64,000 nt of DNA from Tenacibaculum sp. M341 (GCF_004337695.1 NZ_SJXJ01000009.1:124001-188000), one strand, 5' to 3'; shown: positions 26,694 to 34,543, numbered from the stretch's first letter. Notes: a model not told the origin generated them from the sequence alone. Numbers and translations are program-made.

Positions 26694-27945
26694 CTATAGT
26701 TTCTAAATTTGTGCCAAACACTTTAGCCATTACCTGTATACTTTGGTTTACAGAAGTTTCTTCTTGCTTTAAGTGTTTTACAAACTGGGTAGTTATTTTT
26801 TGAATAAATCTTGATGTAATAGCTTCAGCCTGATCTACATCAAAGTTATCTATTTTCTTTTTATGAAAGTTTATTTCGTTTTGTTGAATAGTTTCCAACG
26901 ACTTTTTTAAAGCATTGATTGCTGGAGTAAAACGACGATGATTCAACCATTCTTTAAACTCTTCTTTATGTTCCTCGATAATACCTTCTGCTACAGGAAC
27001 CTCTTTTTTACGAATTGTTAAAGTTTCATCAGTTACCTTTGATAATTCATCAACATTTACCAAAGTAACATTACTTAAAGCTTTCACTTCTTCAGAAACA
27101 TTCGCAGGAACAGATAAGTCTAAAATTAATAATTCTTTATCTGTTTGTATATGCTCTAACGTAATTACAGGCATAGAAGCACCTGTAGAAACTACTAAAA
27201 TATCGGTATCAGATATCTCTTTTGTTAGATTGTTATAACTAGCCTTACTAATAAAAGGGTGTTCTTTTACAAATTCTTCAACCTTTTCTTCAGTTCTATT
27301 GATTAATGTTACAGATTTATTTTGAGTGTATTCGGCTAAGTTTTTACACGTATGTTTTCCCATTTTACCTAATCCGAATACTAAAATGTTTTTCGAATTG
27401 TAATCTGGAAGGTTTTTAATTAAATATTGAACTGCTGCATAAGAAACAGAAGTAGTACCAGAACTTAATTTTGTTTCGTTCTTTACTCTCTTACTTGCTT
27501 GCATTACATTATTTAGTAATCTTTCTAAATAAGCATTAGTAGTGCCTATTTCTTTAGCTAACTTAAATGCTTGGCGTAATTGACCAACAATTTCATAATC
27601 ACCTAAAATCTGACTATCTAAACCAGTTCCCATTCTAAACAAATGGTGAATAGCTTCTTGATTTTTGTGTACATACGATACTTTAGCAAACTCTTCTACA
27701 GAGCCCATTGAGTATTTACACAACATGCTTATTAACTGGAAAGGATGATCAGCAAAACCTATTATTTCAGTTCTGTTACAGGTAGACAATACAAAAACAC
27801 CATCGAAATCGTTTTGCTTAACTTCTTCTAAAAGTGCTATTTGATTCTCTTTTGATAATGAAAACTTACCTCTTGTGTGTGCGTCAGCTTTAACGTAACT
27901 GATTCCTATATTATAAAAATTCTTAGCTTTAATATCTGTCAACAT
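26677..27945 (-). CDS. hemA: Glutamyl-tRNA reductase
   Basis: A 422-aa enzyme that reduces glutamyl-tRNA(Glu) to glutamate-1-semialdehyde with NADPH, the first step of tetrapyrrole synthesis. The catalytic Cys is in VLSTCNRTEI; HLFRMGTGLDSQILGDYEIVGQLRQA, the NADPH loop LVFGLGKMGK and the C-terminal dimerisation helices are all present. Start at the ATG at 27945; an in-frame TTG at 27972 falls within the -7 element. It is the first gene of the minus-strand heme operon. Confidence 0.95.
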   Translation of the reverse strand: MLTDIKAKNFYNIGISYVKADAHTRGKFSLSKENQIALLEEVKQNDFDGVFVLSTCNRTEIIGFADHPFQLISMLCKYSMGSVEEFAKVSYVHKNQEAIHHLFRMGTGLDSQILGDYEIVGQLRQAFKLAKEIGTTNAYLERLLNNVMQASKRVKNETKLSSGTTSVSYAAVQYLIKNLPDYNSKNILVFGLGKMGKHTCKNLAEYTQNKSVTLINRTEEKVEEFVKEHPFISKASYNNLTKEISDTDILVVSTGASMPVITLEHIQTDKELLILDLSVPANVSEEVKALSNVTLVNVDELSKVTDETLTIRKKEVPVAEGIIEEHKEEFKEWLNHRRFTPAINALKKSLETIQQNEINFHKKKIDNFDVDQAEAITSRFIQKITTQFVKHLKQEETSVNQSIQVMAKVFGTNLETIDAKNH

Positions 27946-27969
27946 TAAATAGTAATCAAAAAATCGACA

Positions 27970-27977
27970 CAAAAATA
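27970..27977 (-). promoter_or_regulatory. -7 element of the hemA operon
   Basis: On the minus strand it reads TATTTTTG, 24 bases before the hemA ATG, matching TAnnTTTG. Confidence 0.5.
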
Positions 27978-28071
27978 GAAACTTACTTCATATAAAAATA
28001 TCGCTAGAAGAACTTTTAATGTCGTTTTTTGTTTTTTGAGATTTTTTATTCCTAAAAACCCTGATTTTATG

Positions 28072-28079
28072 TACTTTTG
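28072..28079 (+). promoter_or_regulatory. -7 element of the AraC gene
   Basis: TACTTTTG matches the consensus and lies 79 bases before the TTG start of the AraC-family gene, in the region divergent with hemA. Confidence 0.4.
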
Positions 28080-28158
28080 TAGTAAAACAAGCTTTTACAA
28101 ACCCTTTTATATAGAATAATTCTAAATAAAAAGATTGTAATTTTAAAAACATATATCG

Positions 28159-29043
28159 TTGAAAAATATCGCTGAAGGTTCATTTAAAGAAACAAACTTA
28201 GAAAATGGTTTTTGGTTACTTGAATTCAGTAACGAAGAAACAGAAGCACAACGTTTTGAACGTGACATAGATAACTCTTTTATTCAAATGCATTTTTGTT
28301 TACGAGGAAATGCTAAATTTCATTTTAATAATGGAAGTTATACATTTGATGTACTAGATAAACGCTCTATATTATTATACAATCCTCAGCAAAAACTTCC
28401 TCTAAATTTAGAAATACGACCAAAAACTACTTTAATCTCATTATTAATATCGATTGAAAAATTTCATTCATTATTTTCTAAAGAAGCTAATTATATACCG
28501 TTTTTGAGCGAGGAAAACATCAATAGAAAGTATTATGATGATAGCGATATTAGATCAACTGTATTAGTAGTATTGCAACAAATTATAAATGCCAATATCA
28601 ATAGTTCAATTAGAAACCTATACATAAAAGGTAAAATTTACGAATTATTAAGTTTACATTTTCAAAAAGACGAAGCTAGTAATGGGGAATATTGTCCTTT
28701 TTTAGTAGATGAAAGAGATGTTATTAAAATTAGGAAAGCTAAAGATATTGTAATTGCTAGAATGTCAGAGCCACCTTCTCTTCAAGAATTAGCTAATGAA
28801 ATTGGTTTAAATCTAAAAAAATTAAAAGAAGGATTTAAACAAGTATATGGTAATACTGTTTATAGTTTCTTATTCGATTACAAAATGGATTTTGCCCGTA
28901 AACTACTTGAAAAAAATCAATTAAACGTAAATGAAATTGGATTACAAGTTGGTTATAGTACTTCTAGTCATTTTATTGCTGCATTTAAAAAGAAATATGG
29001 CACCACTCCCAAACAATATGTTATTGGTTTTAATAAAAAATAA
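28159..29043 (+). CDS. AraC-family transcriptional regulator (PchR-like)
   Basis: A 294-aa protein with an N-terminal cupin-like sensing region and a C-terminal double helix-turn-helix (about 195-290): ELANEIGLNLKKLKEGFKQVYG and IGLQVGYSTSSHFIAAFKKKYGTTPKQY. The layout resembles the PchR siderophore/iron regulators. It is divergent from the hemA operon, so control of heme or iron genes is possible but not shown. No ATG is available: the frame opens after a TAA at 28144 and the next Met is residue 44, so TTG at 28159 is the likely start. Confidence 0.82.
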   Translation: MKNIAEGSFKETNLENGFWLLEFSNEETEAQRFERDIDNSFIQMHFCLRGNAKFHFNNGSYTFDVLDKRSILLYNPQQKLPLNLEIRPKTTLISLLISIEKFHSLFSKEANYIPFLSEENINRKYYDDSDIRSTVLVVLQQIINANINSSIRNLYIKGKIYELLSLHFQKDEASNGEYCPFLVDERDVIKIRKAKDIVIARMSEPPSLQELANEIGLNLKKLKEGFKQVYGNTVYSFLFDYKMDFARKLLEKNQLNVNEIGLQVGYSTSSHFIAAFKKKYGTTPKQYVIGFNKK

Positions 29044-29073
29044 AGTATTAAGTCAAACTAACAATTTAGTATA

Positions 29074-29922
29074 TTGAAAAACATTGAAATACATTCTATT
29101 AAAACCGACTTGCCTTATAGTATTATTAGCAAAAAATATAATTCGGCACAAAATGATAGTATAGTGTTTATTTGTTCTGCTACCGGTGTTTTACAAGGAT
29201 ATTACTCTAAATTTGCTTCATTTTTAAGTGAACACGGTTTTACTGTTTATACTTTTGATTATGGTGGTATTGGACTTTCTAAGAAACAAAGCTTGAAAAA
29301 TTTCGATACAACTCTTACAAACTGGGCAACAAACGATATAGAAAATGTAATTAAATATATTAAGTCTTTACATCCAAATAAAAAAATCAACTGCTTATGT
29401 CATAGTATTGGTGGACAATTAATTGGATTAGTACCTTCAAACAAAATAATACACAATTTAGTTTTAGTTACTTCTCAAAATATTAATCATCGATTTTGGA
29501 AAGGATTTTCAAAGATCCAAACTTTTCTAAATTACCATTTATTAATTCCTACAGTTACTTACCTATATGGCTACCTACCTAGTAAGCGTATAATGAAAAT
29601 GGAAAATTTACCAAAGTCAATGGCTTTTGAATTTGCTAAATGGGGTCGAAGTAAAAATCATGTATTCAGTTTAAAAGGAAAAAAAAGTCTTTTTCATCAT
29701 CAAATTACAGGAAATATAACGTCATATAGTACAGAAAACGATAATTTTGCACCTAAGGAAGCTGTGGATTGGATGGCTAAGAAATATGAAAACGGAAACA
29801 ATGTTAGAAAGCACTTAATCGCTAAAAATTACAATGTAAAAAGCATTGGACACTTTGGCTTTTTTAAGTCTAAATTTAAAGATTCAATCTGGCTAGAATT
29901 TTTATCAGATTTACAACAATAA
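29074..29922 (+). CDS. Alpha/beta hydrolase (COG4757-like)
   Basis: A 282-aa alpha/beta-hydrolase-fold protein. The nucleophile elbow reads CHSIGGQ with Ser at about residue 111. An oxyanion-type segment (FICSATGVLQGYYSKFA) precedes it. A late Asp (STENDNFAPKEA) and His (KSIGHFGFF) complete the triad. No signal peptide is present, and the substrate is unknown. It too appears to start with TTG (29074), since no usable ATG exists for most of the domain. It ends directly against the next start codon, so it is coupled to the methyltransferase gene. Confidence 0.8.
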   Translation: MKNIEIHSIKTDLPYSIISKKYNSAQNDSIVFICSATGVLQGYYSKFASFLSEHGFTVYTFDYGGIGLSKKQSLKNFDTTLTNWATNDIENVIKYIKSLHPNKKINCLCHSIGGQLIGLVPSNKIIHNLVLVTSQNINHRFWKGFSKIQTFLNYHLLIPTVTYLYGYLPSKRIMKMENLPKSMAFEFAKWGRSKNHVFSLKGKKSLFHHQITGNITSYSTENDNFAPKEAVDWMAKKYENGNNVRKHLIAKNYNVKSIGHFGFFKSKFKDSIWLEFLSDLQQ

Positions 29923-30432
29923 ATGAAACAATTAAACCACGAAGAAATAGCAAATAATCAGCAAAAGTTTCCAATTACAATTGTTTGTGATGCTATTCGT
30001 ACTCCTGAAAATATTGGAATGTGTTTTCGTATAGCCGAAAGCTTTGGAGTTTCTAAAATATACTTACACGAGAGTTCGCCTACTATTGAAAATAGAATTG
30101 TTAAGAGAACTGCACGTAATACGTTTGCACAAATTGAGTCAGAAAAATATGAAGATTTTTCTGAATTAATCACAAGTTTAAAAAATGATGGTAACAGTGT
30201 TATTGGTATTGAAATTACTGATAAGAGTATAGATATTCAGAATTTTGATTTCAAAAATCATGAAAAAATCGTTTTACTTTTGGGAAGCGAACGTCATGGG
30301 ATTAAAAATATAGATTTACTAGACGCAACTGTTTCTATACCAATGTATGGTAGGAATTCCAGCATGAATGTAGTGCACAGTTTAGCCATTACTTTATATG
30401 AAGTAACGAATCAGTTAGAAGTTAGAAGTTAG
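29923..30432 (+). CDS. TrmH/SpoU-family RNA 2'-O-methyltransferase
   Basis: A 169-aa SPOUT-fold methyltransferase. Motifs are DAIRTPENIGMCFRIAESFGV at the N-terminus, LLLGSERHGI and SMNVVHSLAITLYEV at the C-terminal knot. Such enzymes methylate ribose in tRNA or rRNA; the target nucleotide cannot be told. It lacks an N-terminal substrate-binding extension. The last codons (LEVRS and stop) are made of the first copies of the AGTTAGA array, which suggests that the array arose at or invaded the 3' end. Confidence 0.85.
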   Translation: MKQLNHEEIANNQQKFPITIVCDAIRTPENIGMCFRIAESFGVSKIYLHESSPTIENRIVKRTARNTFAQIESEKYEDFSELITSLKNDGNSVIGIEITDKSIDIQNFDFKNHEKIVLLLGSERHGIKNIDLLDATVSIPMYGRNSSMNVVHSLAITLYEVTNQLEVRS

Positions 30433-30510
30433 AAGTTAGAAGTTAGAAGTTAGAAGTTAGAAGTTAGAAGTTAGAAGTTAGAAGTTAGAAGTTAGAAGTT
30501 AGAAGTTAGA
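30413..30510 (+). repeat. 14 perfect tandem copies of AGTTAGA
   Basis: The 98 bases are exactly 14 identical 7-bp units. The array begins inside the last codons of the TrmH-like gene and ends 22 bases before the next start codon. The period of 7 puts a TAG in every plus-strand frame and a TAA in every minus-strand frame. Perfect identity suggests recent expansion by slippage and likely strain-to-strain copy variation. Confidence 0.95.
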
Positions 30511-30532
30511 AGAAAAATAGATTATTTAAATA

Positions 30533-31150
30533 ATGAAAAGACTTTTATACATTATCATTTTATTATTTATTCCTTTAACAATGCAATCGCAAGATTCTAT
30601 TAAAGGTAAACTATTTACTTCTCATATTTTTAAAAAGCAATTTCCTTTAATACTGGTATATGTAGATGGGTTTATTCATAGAAAAGTAATTGATGATGAT
30701 GGCTTTTTTGAACTAAAAATTGAAAAAGAACAAGATGAATATCTTATCTATTTTGAAATAAACGACAGTATTGTTAAAACATACAATTATAAGCATGAAT
30801 GGACTAAAAGAAAAAGATCAAAATCCATAGCCTTTGAAAAAGAATGTGAAATTATTTCAAAAAGTGCTACAAAAGATATTGAAAATGACACACAAAAATT
30901 ATATGTATTTCAAGTAGAAAAATTATCTAAAAAAGATTTAGAAATTCAAATGAAATACAATTTCACCTATGTTTTAGTTAGCAAAGATGAGATTCATAAT
31001 TTTGATTGCTATAAAAGATATAACGATAGAATTTTTAAATGTCTTGTATTAAGTAAAGACGTTTCAAAAGATATTTTAAATAAAAACACAATAGGAATAG
31101 ATGAGGCTTCAATAAACGGACCTTGTCTTAATATAAAAACTAAAAAATGA
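30533..31150 (+). CDS. Exported protein of unknown function
   Basis: A 205-aa protein with signal peptide MKRLLYIIILLFIPLTMQSQ and a charged, lysine-rich mature part. The first part (SIKGKLFTSHIFKKQFPLIL... VIDDDGFFELKI) looks like a carboxypeptidase-regulatory beta-sandwich fragment, but the match is weak. No catalytic motif is seen. The end overlaps the hemH start by four bases (ATGA), so it is co-translated with the ferrochelatase gene. Function is not known. Confidence 0.65.
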   Translation: MKRLLYIIILLFIPLTMQSQDSIKGKLFTSHIFKKQFPLILVYVDGFIHRKVIDDDGFFELKIEKEQDEYLIYFEINDSIVKTYNYKHEWTKRKRSKSIAFEKECEIISKSATKDIENDTQKLYVFQVEKLSKKDLEIQMKYNFTYVLVSKDEIHNFDCYKRYNDRIFKCLVLSKDVSKDILNKNTIGIDEASINGPCLNIKTKK

Positions 31151-32166
31151 AAGGAGTTTTATTAGTAAACTTAGGATCTCCAGACAGTACAGATCCAAAG
31201 GATGTTAAAAAATATTTAGGCGAGTTTTTAATGGATGAACGTGTAATTGATGTTCCTTATTGGTTTCGTTCATTTTTAGTAAAAGGAATTATTTTAAATA
31301 CACGTCCGAAAAAGTCTGCAGCCGCATATAAAAAAATATGGTGGAAAGAAGGTTCACCATTAATTGTTTTATCTGAAAGACTTCAAGATAAAGTACAAGC
31401 TAAAACAGAACTACCTGTAGCATTAGCCATGAGGTATGGATCAATGTCTATAAAACAAGGATTACAAGAGTTGTATGACAAAGGTGTAAAAGATGTATTG
31501 TTAATTCCATTGTATCCTCAATTTGCAATGGCAACAACAGAAACTATTGTTGTTTTAGCTGAAGAGTTAAGAAAAGAGTTTTTTGCTGACATGAAGATTA
31601 CTGATGTTCCTGCTTTTTATAATAAACCAGAATACATCAAAGCGTTATCTAACAGTATAAAAGATTATTTAGCTGATAAAGAGTATGATCATATCTTATT
31701 CTCTTATCATGGTGTACCAGAACGTCATATCCGTAAATCAGATGTTACTAAATCACATTGTAAAATAGATGGGAGTTGTTGTAACAAGCCTTCTAAAGCT
31801 CATGAGTTTTGCTATAGACATCAATGTTTAGAAACTACTAAAAATGTAATCAAAGAGTTAGATTTAGATGAAAACATGGTTTCTACCTCTTTTCAATCTC
31901 GTTTAGGTGTTGATCCATGGTTGCAACCATATACTGACAGAACTATTGTAAAGAAAGCTGAAAAGGAAGGCGTTAAAAAATTAGCTATTGTAACTCCTGC
32001 TTTTGTTTCTGATTGTTTAGAAACTTTAGAAGAGATTGCAATGGAAGGTAAAGAAGAGTTTTTAGAAGCTGGTGGTGAAGAGTTCCACACGGTTCCTTGT
32101 ATAAATGATAATGAAGAGTGGGTGAATGTATTGGCTAAATGGATTAATGAGTTTTCTAATAACTAA
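31147..32166 (+). CDS. hemH: Ferrochelatase
   Basis: A 339-aa enzyme that inserts Fe2+ into protoporphyrin IX, the last step of heme synthesis. Family motifs: VLLVNLGSPDS at the start, PLYPQFA, the catalytic His in FSYHGVPERH (about residue 193) and FQSRLGVDPWLQPYTD. An insert of about 25 residues after the catalytic His holds a Cys cluster (SHCKIDGSCC, then EFC and HQC) that is absent from E. coli HemH and could bind metal or an Fe-S cluster. It is in an operon with the upstream exported protein and with cobS and cobC. Confidence 0.94.
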   Translation: MKGVLLVNLGSPDSTDPKDVKKYLGEFLMDERVIDVPYWFRSFLVKGIILNTRPKKSAAAYKKIWWKEGSPLIVLSERLQDKVQAKTELPVALAMRYGSMSIKQGLQELYDKGVKDVLLIPLYPQFAMATTETIVVLAEELRKEFFADMKITDVPAFYNKPEYIKALSNSIKDYLADKEYDHILFSYHGVPERHIRKSDVTKSHCKIDGSCCNKPSKAHEFCYRHQCLETTKNVIKELDLDENMVSTSFQSRLGVDPWLQPYTDRTIVKKAEKEGVKKLAIVTPAFVSDCLETLEEIAMEGKEEFLEAGGEEFHTVPCINDNEEWVNVLAKWINEFSNN

Positions 32167-32928
32167 ATGAAGCAACAATTTCATTACTTTTTAACTGCTG
32201 TATTGTTTTTCACAAGAATACCTTACCCGAAATGGGTGAATCATTCTTCTGAAGCACTACTTAAGAGTAATCGTTTTCTTCCATTAATTGGTATTATCGT
32301 AGGAAGTATTGCTGCTTCTATTTTTTATACAGCTTCTTTTATTTTTCCTAAGGAAATAGCAGTTATTTTAAGTATGATATCATCTATATGGATTACAGGA
32401 GCTTTACATGAAGATGGTTTTGCAGATGTTTGCGATGGATTTGGAGGCGGATGGACTAAAGACAAAATTCTATCTATCATGAAAGATTCTGTCTTAGGAG
32501 CTTTTGGTGTTATCGGATTAATTATAATATTAGGTTTGAAGTTTTACTGTCTTAATTTTTTTGATAGTAAAACCTTACCCTTAATTATTATATCTGCACA
32601 TGCCATTAGCAGATACAATACAACATTACTTCTTTTTTCTCATAGTTATGTGAGAGGTGAAGCTACTTCAAAAGTTAAAATCAACAACAATAAACTAAGT
32701 TTAACATCATTAATAATAGCTTTTGTAATTGGTATTACTCCCCTATTCTTTTTTAAGTCGCCAATTATTCTGTTATCTTTAATTCCATTATTTATTACTT
32801 ACTTATATCTTAGTAATTATTATAAGAAATGGATTGGTGGTTATACAGGTGATTGTGCTGGAGCATTACAACAAGTTTCTGAAATTGTTTTTTACTTATC
32901 TCTAATAGGAATATGGAAATTGTTTTAA
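32167..32928 (+). CDS. cobS: Cobalamin synthase (adenosylcobinamide-GDP ribazoletransferase)
   Basis: A 253-aa membrane enzyme that joins adenosylcobinamide-GDP and alpha-ribazole (phosphate) in the nucleotide-loop step of vitamin B12 assembly. It has five or more membrane helices and the family's acidic motif ALHEDGFADVCDGFGGG near residue 80, then the C-terminal GGYTGDCAGALQQVSE. It follows hemH without a gap. Other nucleotide-loop genes (cobU, cobT) are not in the window and no cobalamin riboswitch was recognised upstream. Confidence 0.93.
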   Translation: MKQQFHYFLTAVLFFTRIPYPKWVNHSSEALLKSNRFLPLIGIIVGSIAASIFYTASFIFPKEIAVILSMISSIWITGALHEDGFADVCDGFGGGWTKDKILSIMKDSVLGAFGVIGLIIILGLKFYCLNFFDSKTLPLIIISAHAISRYNTTLLLFSHSYVRGEATSKVKINNNKLSLTSLIIAFVIGITPLFFFKSPIILLSLIPLFITYLYLSNYYKKWIGGYTGDCAGALQQVSEIVFYLSLIGIWKLF

Positions 32929-33437
32929 TAAGACATACCACTCCAAACATAAAAAAAGGAATCTGCTATGGTCAATCGGATATTGATGTAGCAGATTCTT
33001 TTATAGATGAAGCTGAAAAGATTCTAAAAAAAACTACTGATTTAGAATATGACATCCTCTATTCAAGTCCTTTAAAAAGATGTAAAAAATTAGCACAAAA
33101 AATTAATTCTTCAATAATTACTGACGATCGTTTAAAGGAATTAAATTTCGGTGATTGGGAATTGAAAAGTTGGAACGACATTTATAAAGAAGATTTAAAT
33201 AATTGGATGGATAATTTTGTTGAAATACCAACCAAAAACGGAGAATCTTATATTGATTTACATAAAAGAAGTACTGACTTTATAAATGAAATTAGTAAAC
33301 TACCTTACAAACGTGTTATTGTAGTAACACATGCAGGAGTAATTAGAAGTTTTTGGTCTTACATCCATAACATTCCATTAAAAAATTCCTTTGAACTAAA
33401 AGTCAACTATGGTGAAATACTTACTGTAACCATATAA
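32913..33437 (+). CDS. cobC: Histidine phosphatase, probable alpha-ribazole phosphatase
   Basis: A 174-aa phosphoglycerate-mutase-like phosphatase with the catalytic RHT motif (LIRHTTPN, His8), SSPLKRCKKLA, the acid/base Glu in LKELNFGDWE and the second His in VVTHAGVIRSF. The start lies inside cobS (16-base overlap), and this pairing points to CobC, which dephosphorylates alpha-ribazole-5'-phosphate or adenosylcobalamin-5'-phosphate. The family has many activities, so the name rests on context. Confidence 0.82.
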   Translation: MEIVLIRHTTPNIKKGICYGQSDIDVADSFIDEAEKILKKTTDLEYDILYSSPLKRCKKLAQKINSSIITDDRLKELNFGDWELKSWNDIYKEDLNNWMDNFVEIPTKNGESYIDLHKRSTDFINEISKLPYKRVIVVTHAGVIRSFWSYIHNIPLKNSFELKVNYGEILTVTI

Positions 33438-33566
33438 AATTCATCAAACCGCAGCTACTTAAAGGAAAATCTCTACTGCTTTAATAAACGATTTGATTTA
33501 CATACCAACGAATATGAAATATATTGATACAGGTATGAAATCACTATTTCCTGTTTCGTAAATATA

Positions 33567-33582
33567 TTACACATTTGTGTAA
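33567..33582. promoter_or_regulatory. 16-bp palindrome, possible regulator site
   Basis: TTACACA and TGTGTAA are perfect 7-base arms around TT. It lies 177 bases before the double-glycine peptide gene. The size and symmetry suit a dimeric regulator, but the protein is not known. Confidence 0.4.
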
Positions 33583-33709
33583 AGGAGTTAAGCTTCCTTT
33601 TAAAATTAATCAACCAAGTAAATACTAAATTAGTTTATAAGAAGGGAGATTTTGAAGGAAATACAATTTAGTAATTGAGTTACCAATATAAATCTGTAAA
33701 CTAATTTAA

Positions 33710-33739
33710 TCATAAGGCGGACCTCCGTCCGTCTTATGA
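33710..33739 (+). repeat. GC-rich 13-bp hairpin before the double-glycine peptide
   Basis: Arms 33710-33722 and 33727-33739 pair over 13 bp with one G-U wobble and a 4-base CUCC loop. The element ends 19 bases before the peptide ATG. No T-run follows, so it is not a normal terminator. Its GC content is well above its surroundings, which fits either a 5'-UTR regulatory hairpin or a dispersed REP-like repeat. Confidence 0.6.
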
Positions 33740-33758
33740 TACTTAAAACAAGATTAAA

Positions 33759-33920
33759 ATGAAAAAATCTATTCTTAACCTCGGAAAAGCTTTAAGTAAA
33801 AAACAACAAGAATCTATTAAAGGCGGAATTGGACTGTGTAGTGATATCAGTGTTTGCCCAAATATAAACGACAGGTATTGTATCGTAATTGGTATAGGAA
33901 ACTGTTTAGTTCTTGGATAA
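33759..33920 (+). CDS. Double-glycine leader peptide with four-Cys core (bacteriocin-like precursor)
   Basis: A 53-codon gene. The leader, residues 1-23, starts MKKSILNLGKALSKKQQ and ends in ESIKGG. This is the pattern of Bacteroidota natural-product and bacteriocin-like precursors cleaved after Gly-Gly by C39-peptidase ABC exporters. The 30-residue core holds Cys at 27, 33, 41 and 49 (spacing C-x5-C-x7-C-x7-C) and ends in a hydrophobic glycine-rich tail. No C39 exporter, lanthipeptide synthase or immunity gene is adjacent; a cupin gene lies convergently downstream. Disulfide-stabilised or modified peptide are both possible. The precursor class is clear from the leader; the activity is unknown. 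Confidence 0.78.
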   Translation: MKKSILNLGKALSKKQQESIKGGIGLCSDISVCPNINDRYCIVIGIGNCLVLG

Positions 33921-33932
33921 TATTATAAAAAT

Positions 33933-33995
33933 AGGGTAAATACCATACCTACATTACATGTAAAAAACTCATTATTTTTACTCGGTATTTACCCT
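33933..33995. terminator. Long-loop inverted repeat between peptide and cupin genes
   Basis: AGGGTAAATACC (33933-33944) and GGTATTTACCCT (33984-33995) form a perfect 12-bp stem with a 39-base loop, in the gap between convergent genes. It may act as a bidirectional terminator, though the loop is long and the T-tract poor. Confidence 0.5.
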
Positions 33996-34005
33996 TTACC
34001 TGTTT

Positions 34006-34371
34006 TTACTCCTCTCTCTTCACTAAATCAATAGAAAATGCTGGTAAGCATATAGCTATGTATTCACACTCATTTTCAAAAGGATTTGAATATTGCACTC
34101 TTACACCTTTCTCAATTTTTATTGATTGTCCTGCTTCAAGAATAATTGTTTCACCATCAACAATAAATTGCTTTTTACCTTTTATAATATATGTGTACTC
34201 TTCAAATTCTGGAGTTTGAAAAGGTTCACTCCAACCAGAAGGAGCAACCATATGTGCAATACTAATATTTGAATTTTTATCAGTTGCGTTACCAAAATGT
34301 TCTTCAATTAATTTTCCATCAGTAGTAGGAACCACAAAAGGATTCTTTTGAATTAAATATTTTTTTTTCAT
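34006..34371 (-). CDS. Cupin-domain protein
   Basis: A 121-aa single-domain cupin. The first cupin motif is degenerate (FEEYTYIIKGKKQFIVDG, no clear His pair), and the second is GQSIKIEKGVRVQYSNPFENECEYI, in which Val takes the place of the usual metal His. It may therefore bind a ligand without metal. No signal peptide is present. It is monocistronic and convergent with the double-glycine peptide gene; function is unknown. Confidence 0.75.
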   Translation of the reverse strand: MKKKYLIQKNPFVVPTTDGKLIEEHFGNATDKNSNISIAHMVAPSGWSEPFQTPEFEEYTYIIKGKKQFIVDGETIILEAGQSIKIEKGVRVQYSNPFENECEYIAICLPAFSIDLVKREE

Positions 34372-34390
34372 GATTTTAAATCTATATCAA

Positions 34391-34398
34391 CAAATTTA
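34391..34398 (-). promoter_or_regulatory. -7 element of the cupin gene
   Basis: On the minus strand it reads TAAATTTG, 19 bases before the cupin ATG. Confidence 0.45.
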
Positions 34399-34477
34399 TA
34401 AAATGGAATACCATTTGTGCTATAAGATTTGTATAAATTAATTATAACTAAACAACTAAAAAGAGATGTAGTTTTGC

Positions 34478-34485
34478 TACATTTG
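34478..34485 (+). promoter_or_regulatory. -7 element of yidC
   Basis: TACATTTG matches the consensus, 58 bases before the yidC start. Confidence 0.45.
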
Positions 34486-34543
34486 TCGCGCTTTTCTCAG
34501 ACAAATTTTGAGAAAATGACAAGTTGACACTTAAAATATATCA

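Larger units (their letters stand above)
33438..33758. other. Intergenic region upstream of the double-glycine peptide
   Basis: These 321 bases hold no gene longer than 15 codons. They contain a 16-bp palindrome (33567-33582), a short AAAGGA/TCCTTT inverted repeat (33581-33600), and a GC-rich hairpin (33710-33739). No clear TAnnTTTG promoter was found, which suggests an alternative promoter or activator-dependent expression for the peptide gene. Confidence 0.5.

Noticed and set aside
27946..27972. TTG at 27972 as the hemA start
   Set aside because: It falls inside the predicted -7 element; the ATG at 27945 is standard.
30413..30510. CRISPR-like or transposon-end repeat
   Set aside because: The units are 7 bp with no spacers and no flanking inverted repeats, so it is a simple tandem array.
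32167..33437. Cobalamin riboswitch controlling cobS/cobC
   Set aside because: No B12-box-like conserved segment was recognised upstream; the genes are packed behind hemH with no leader.
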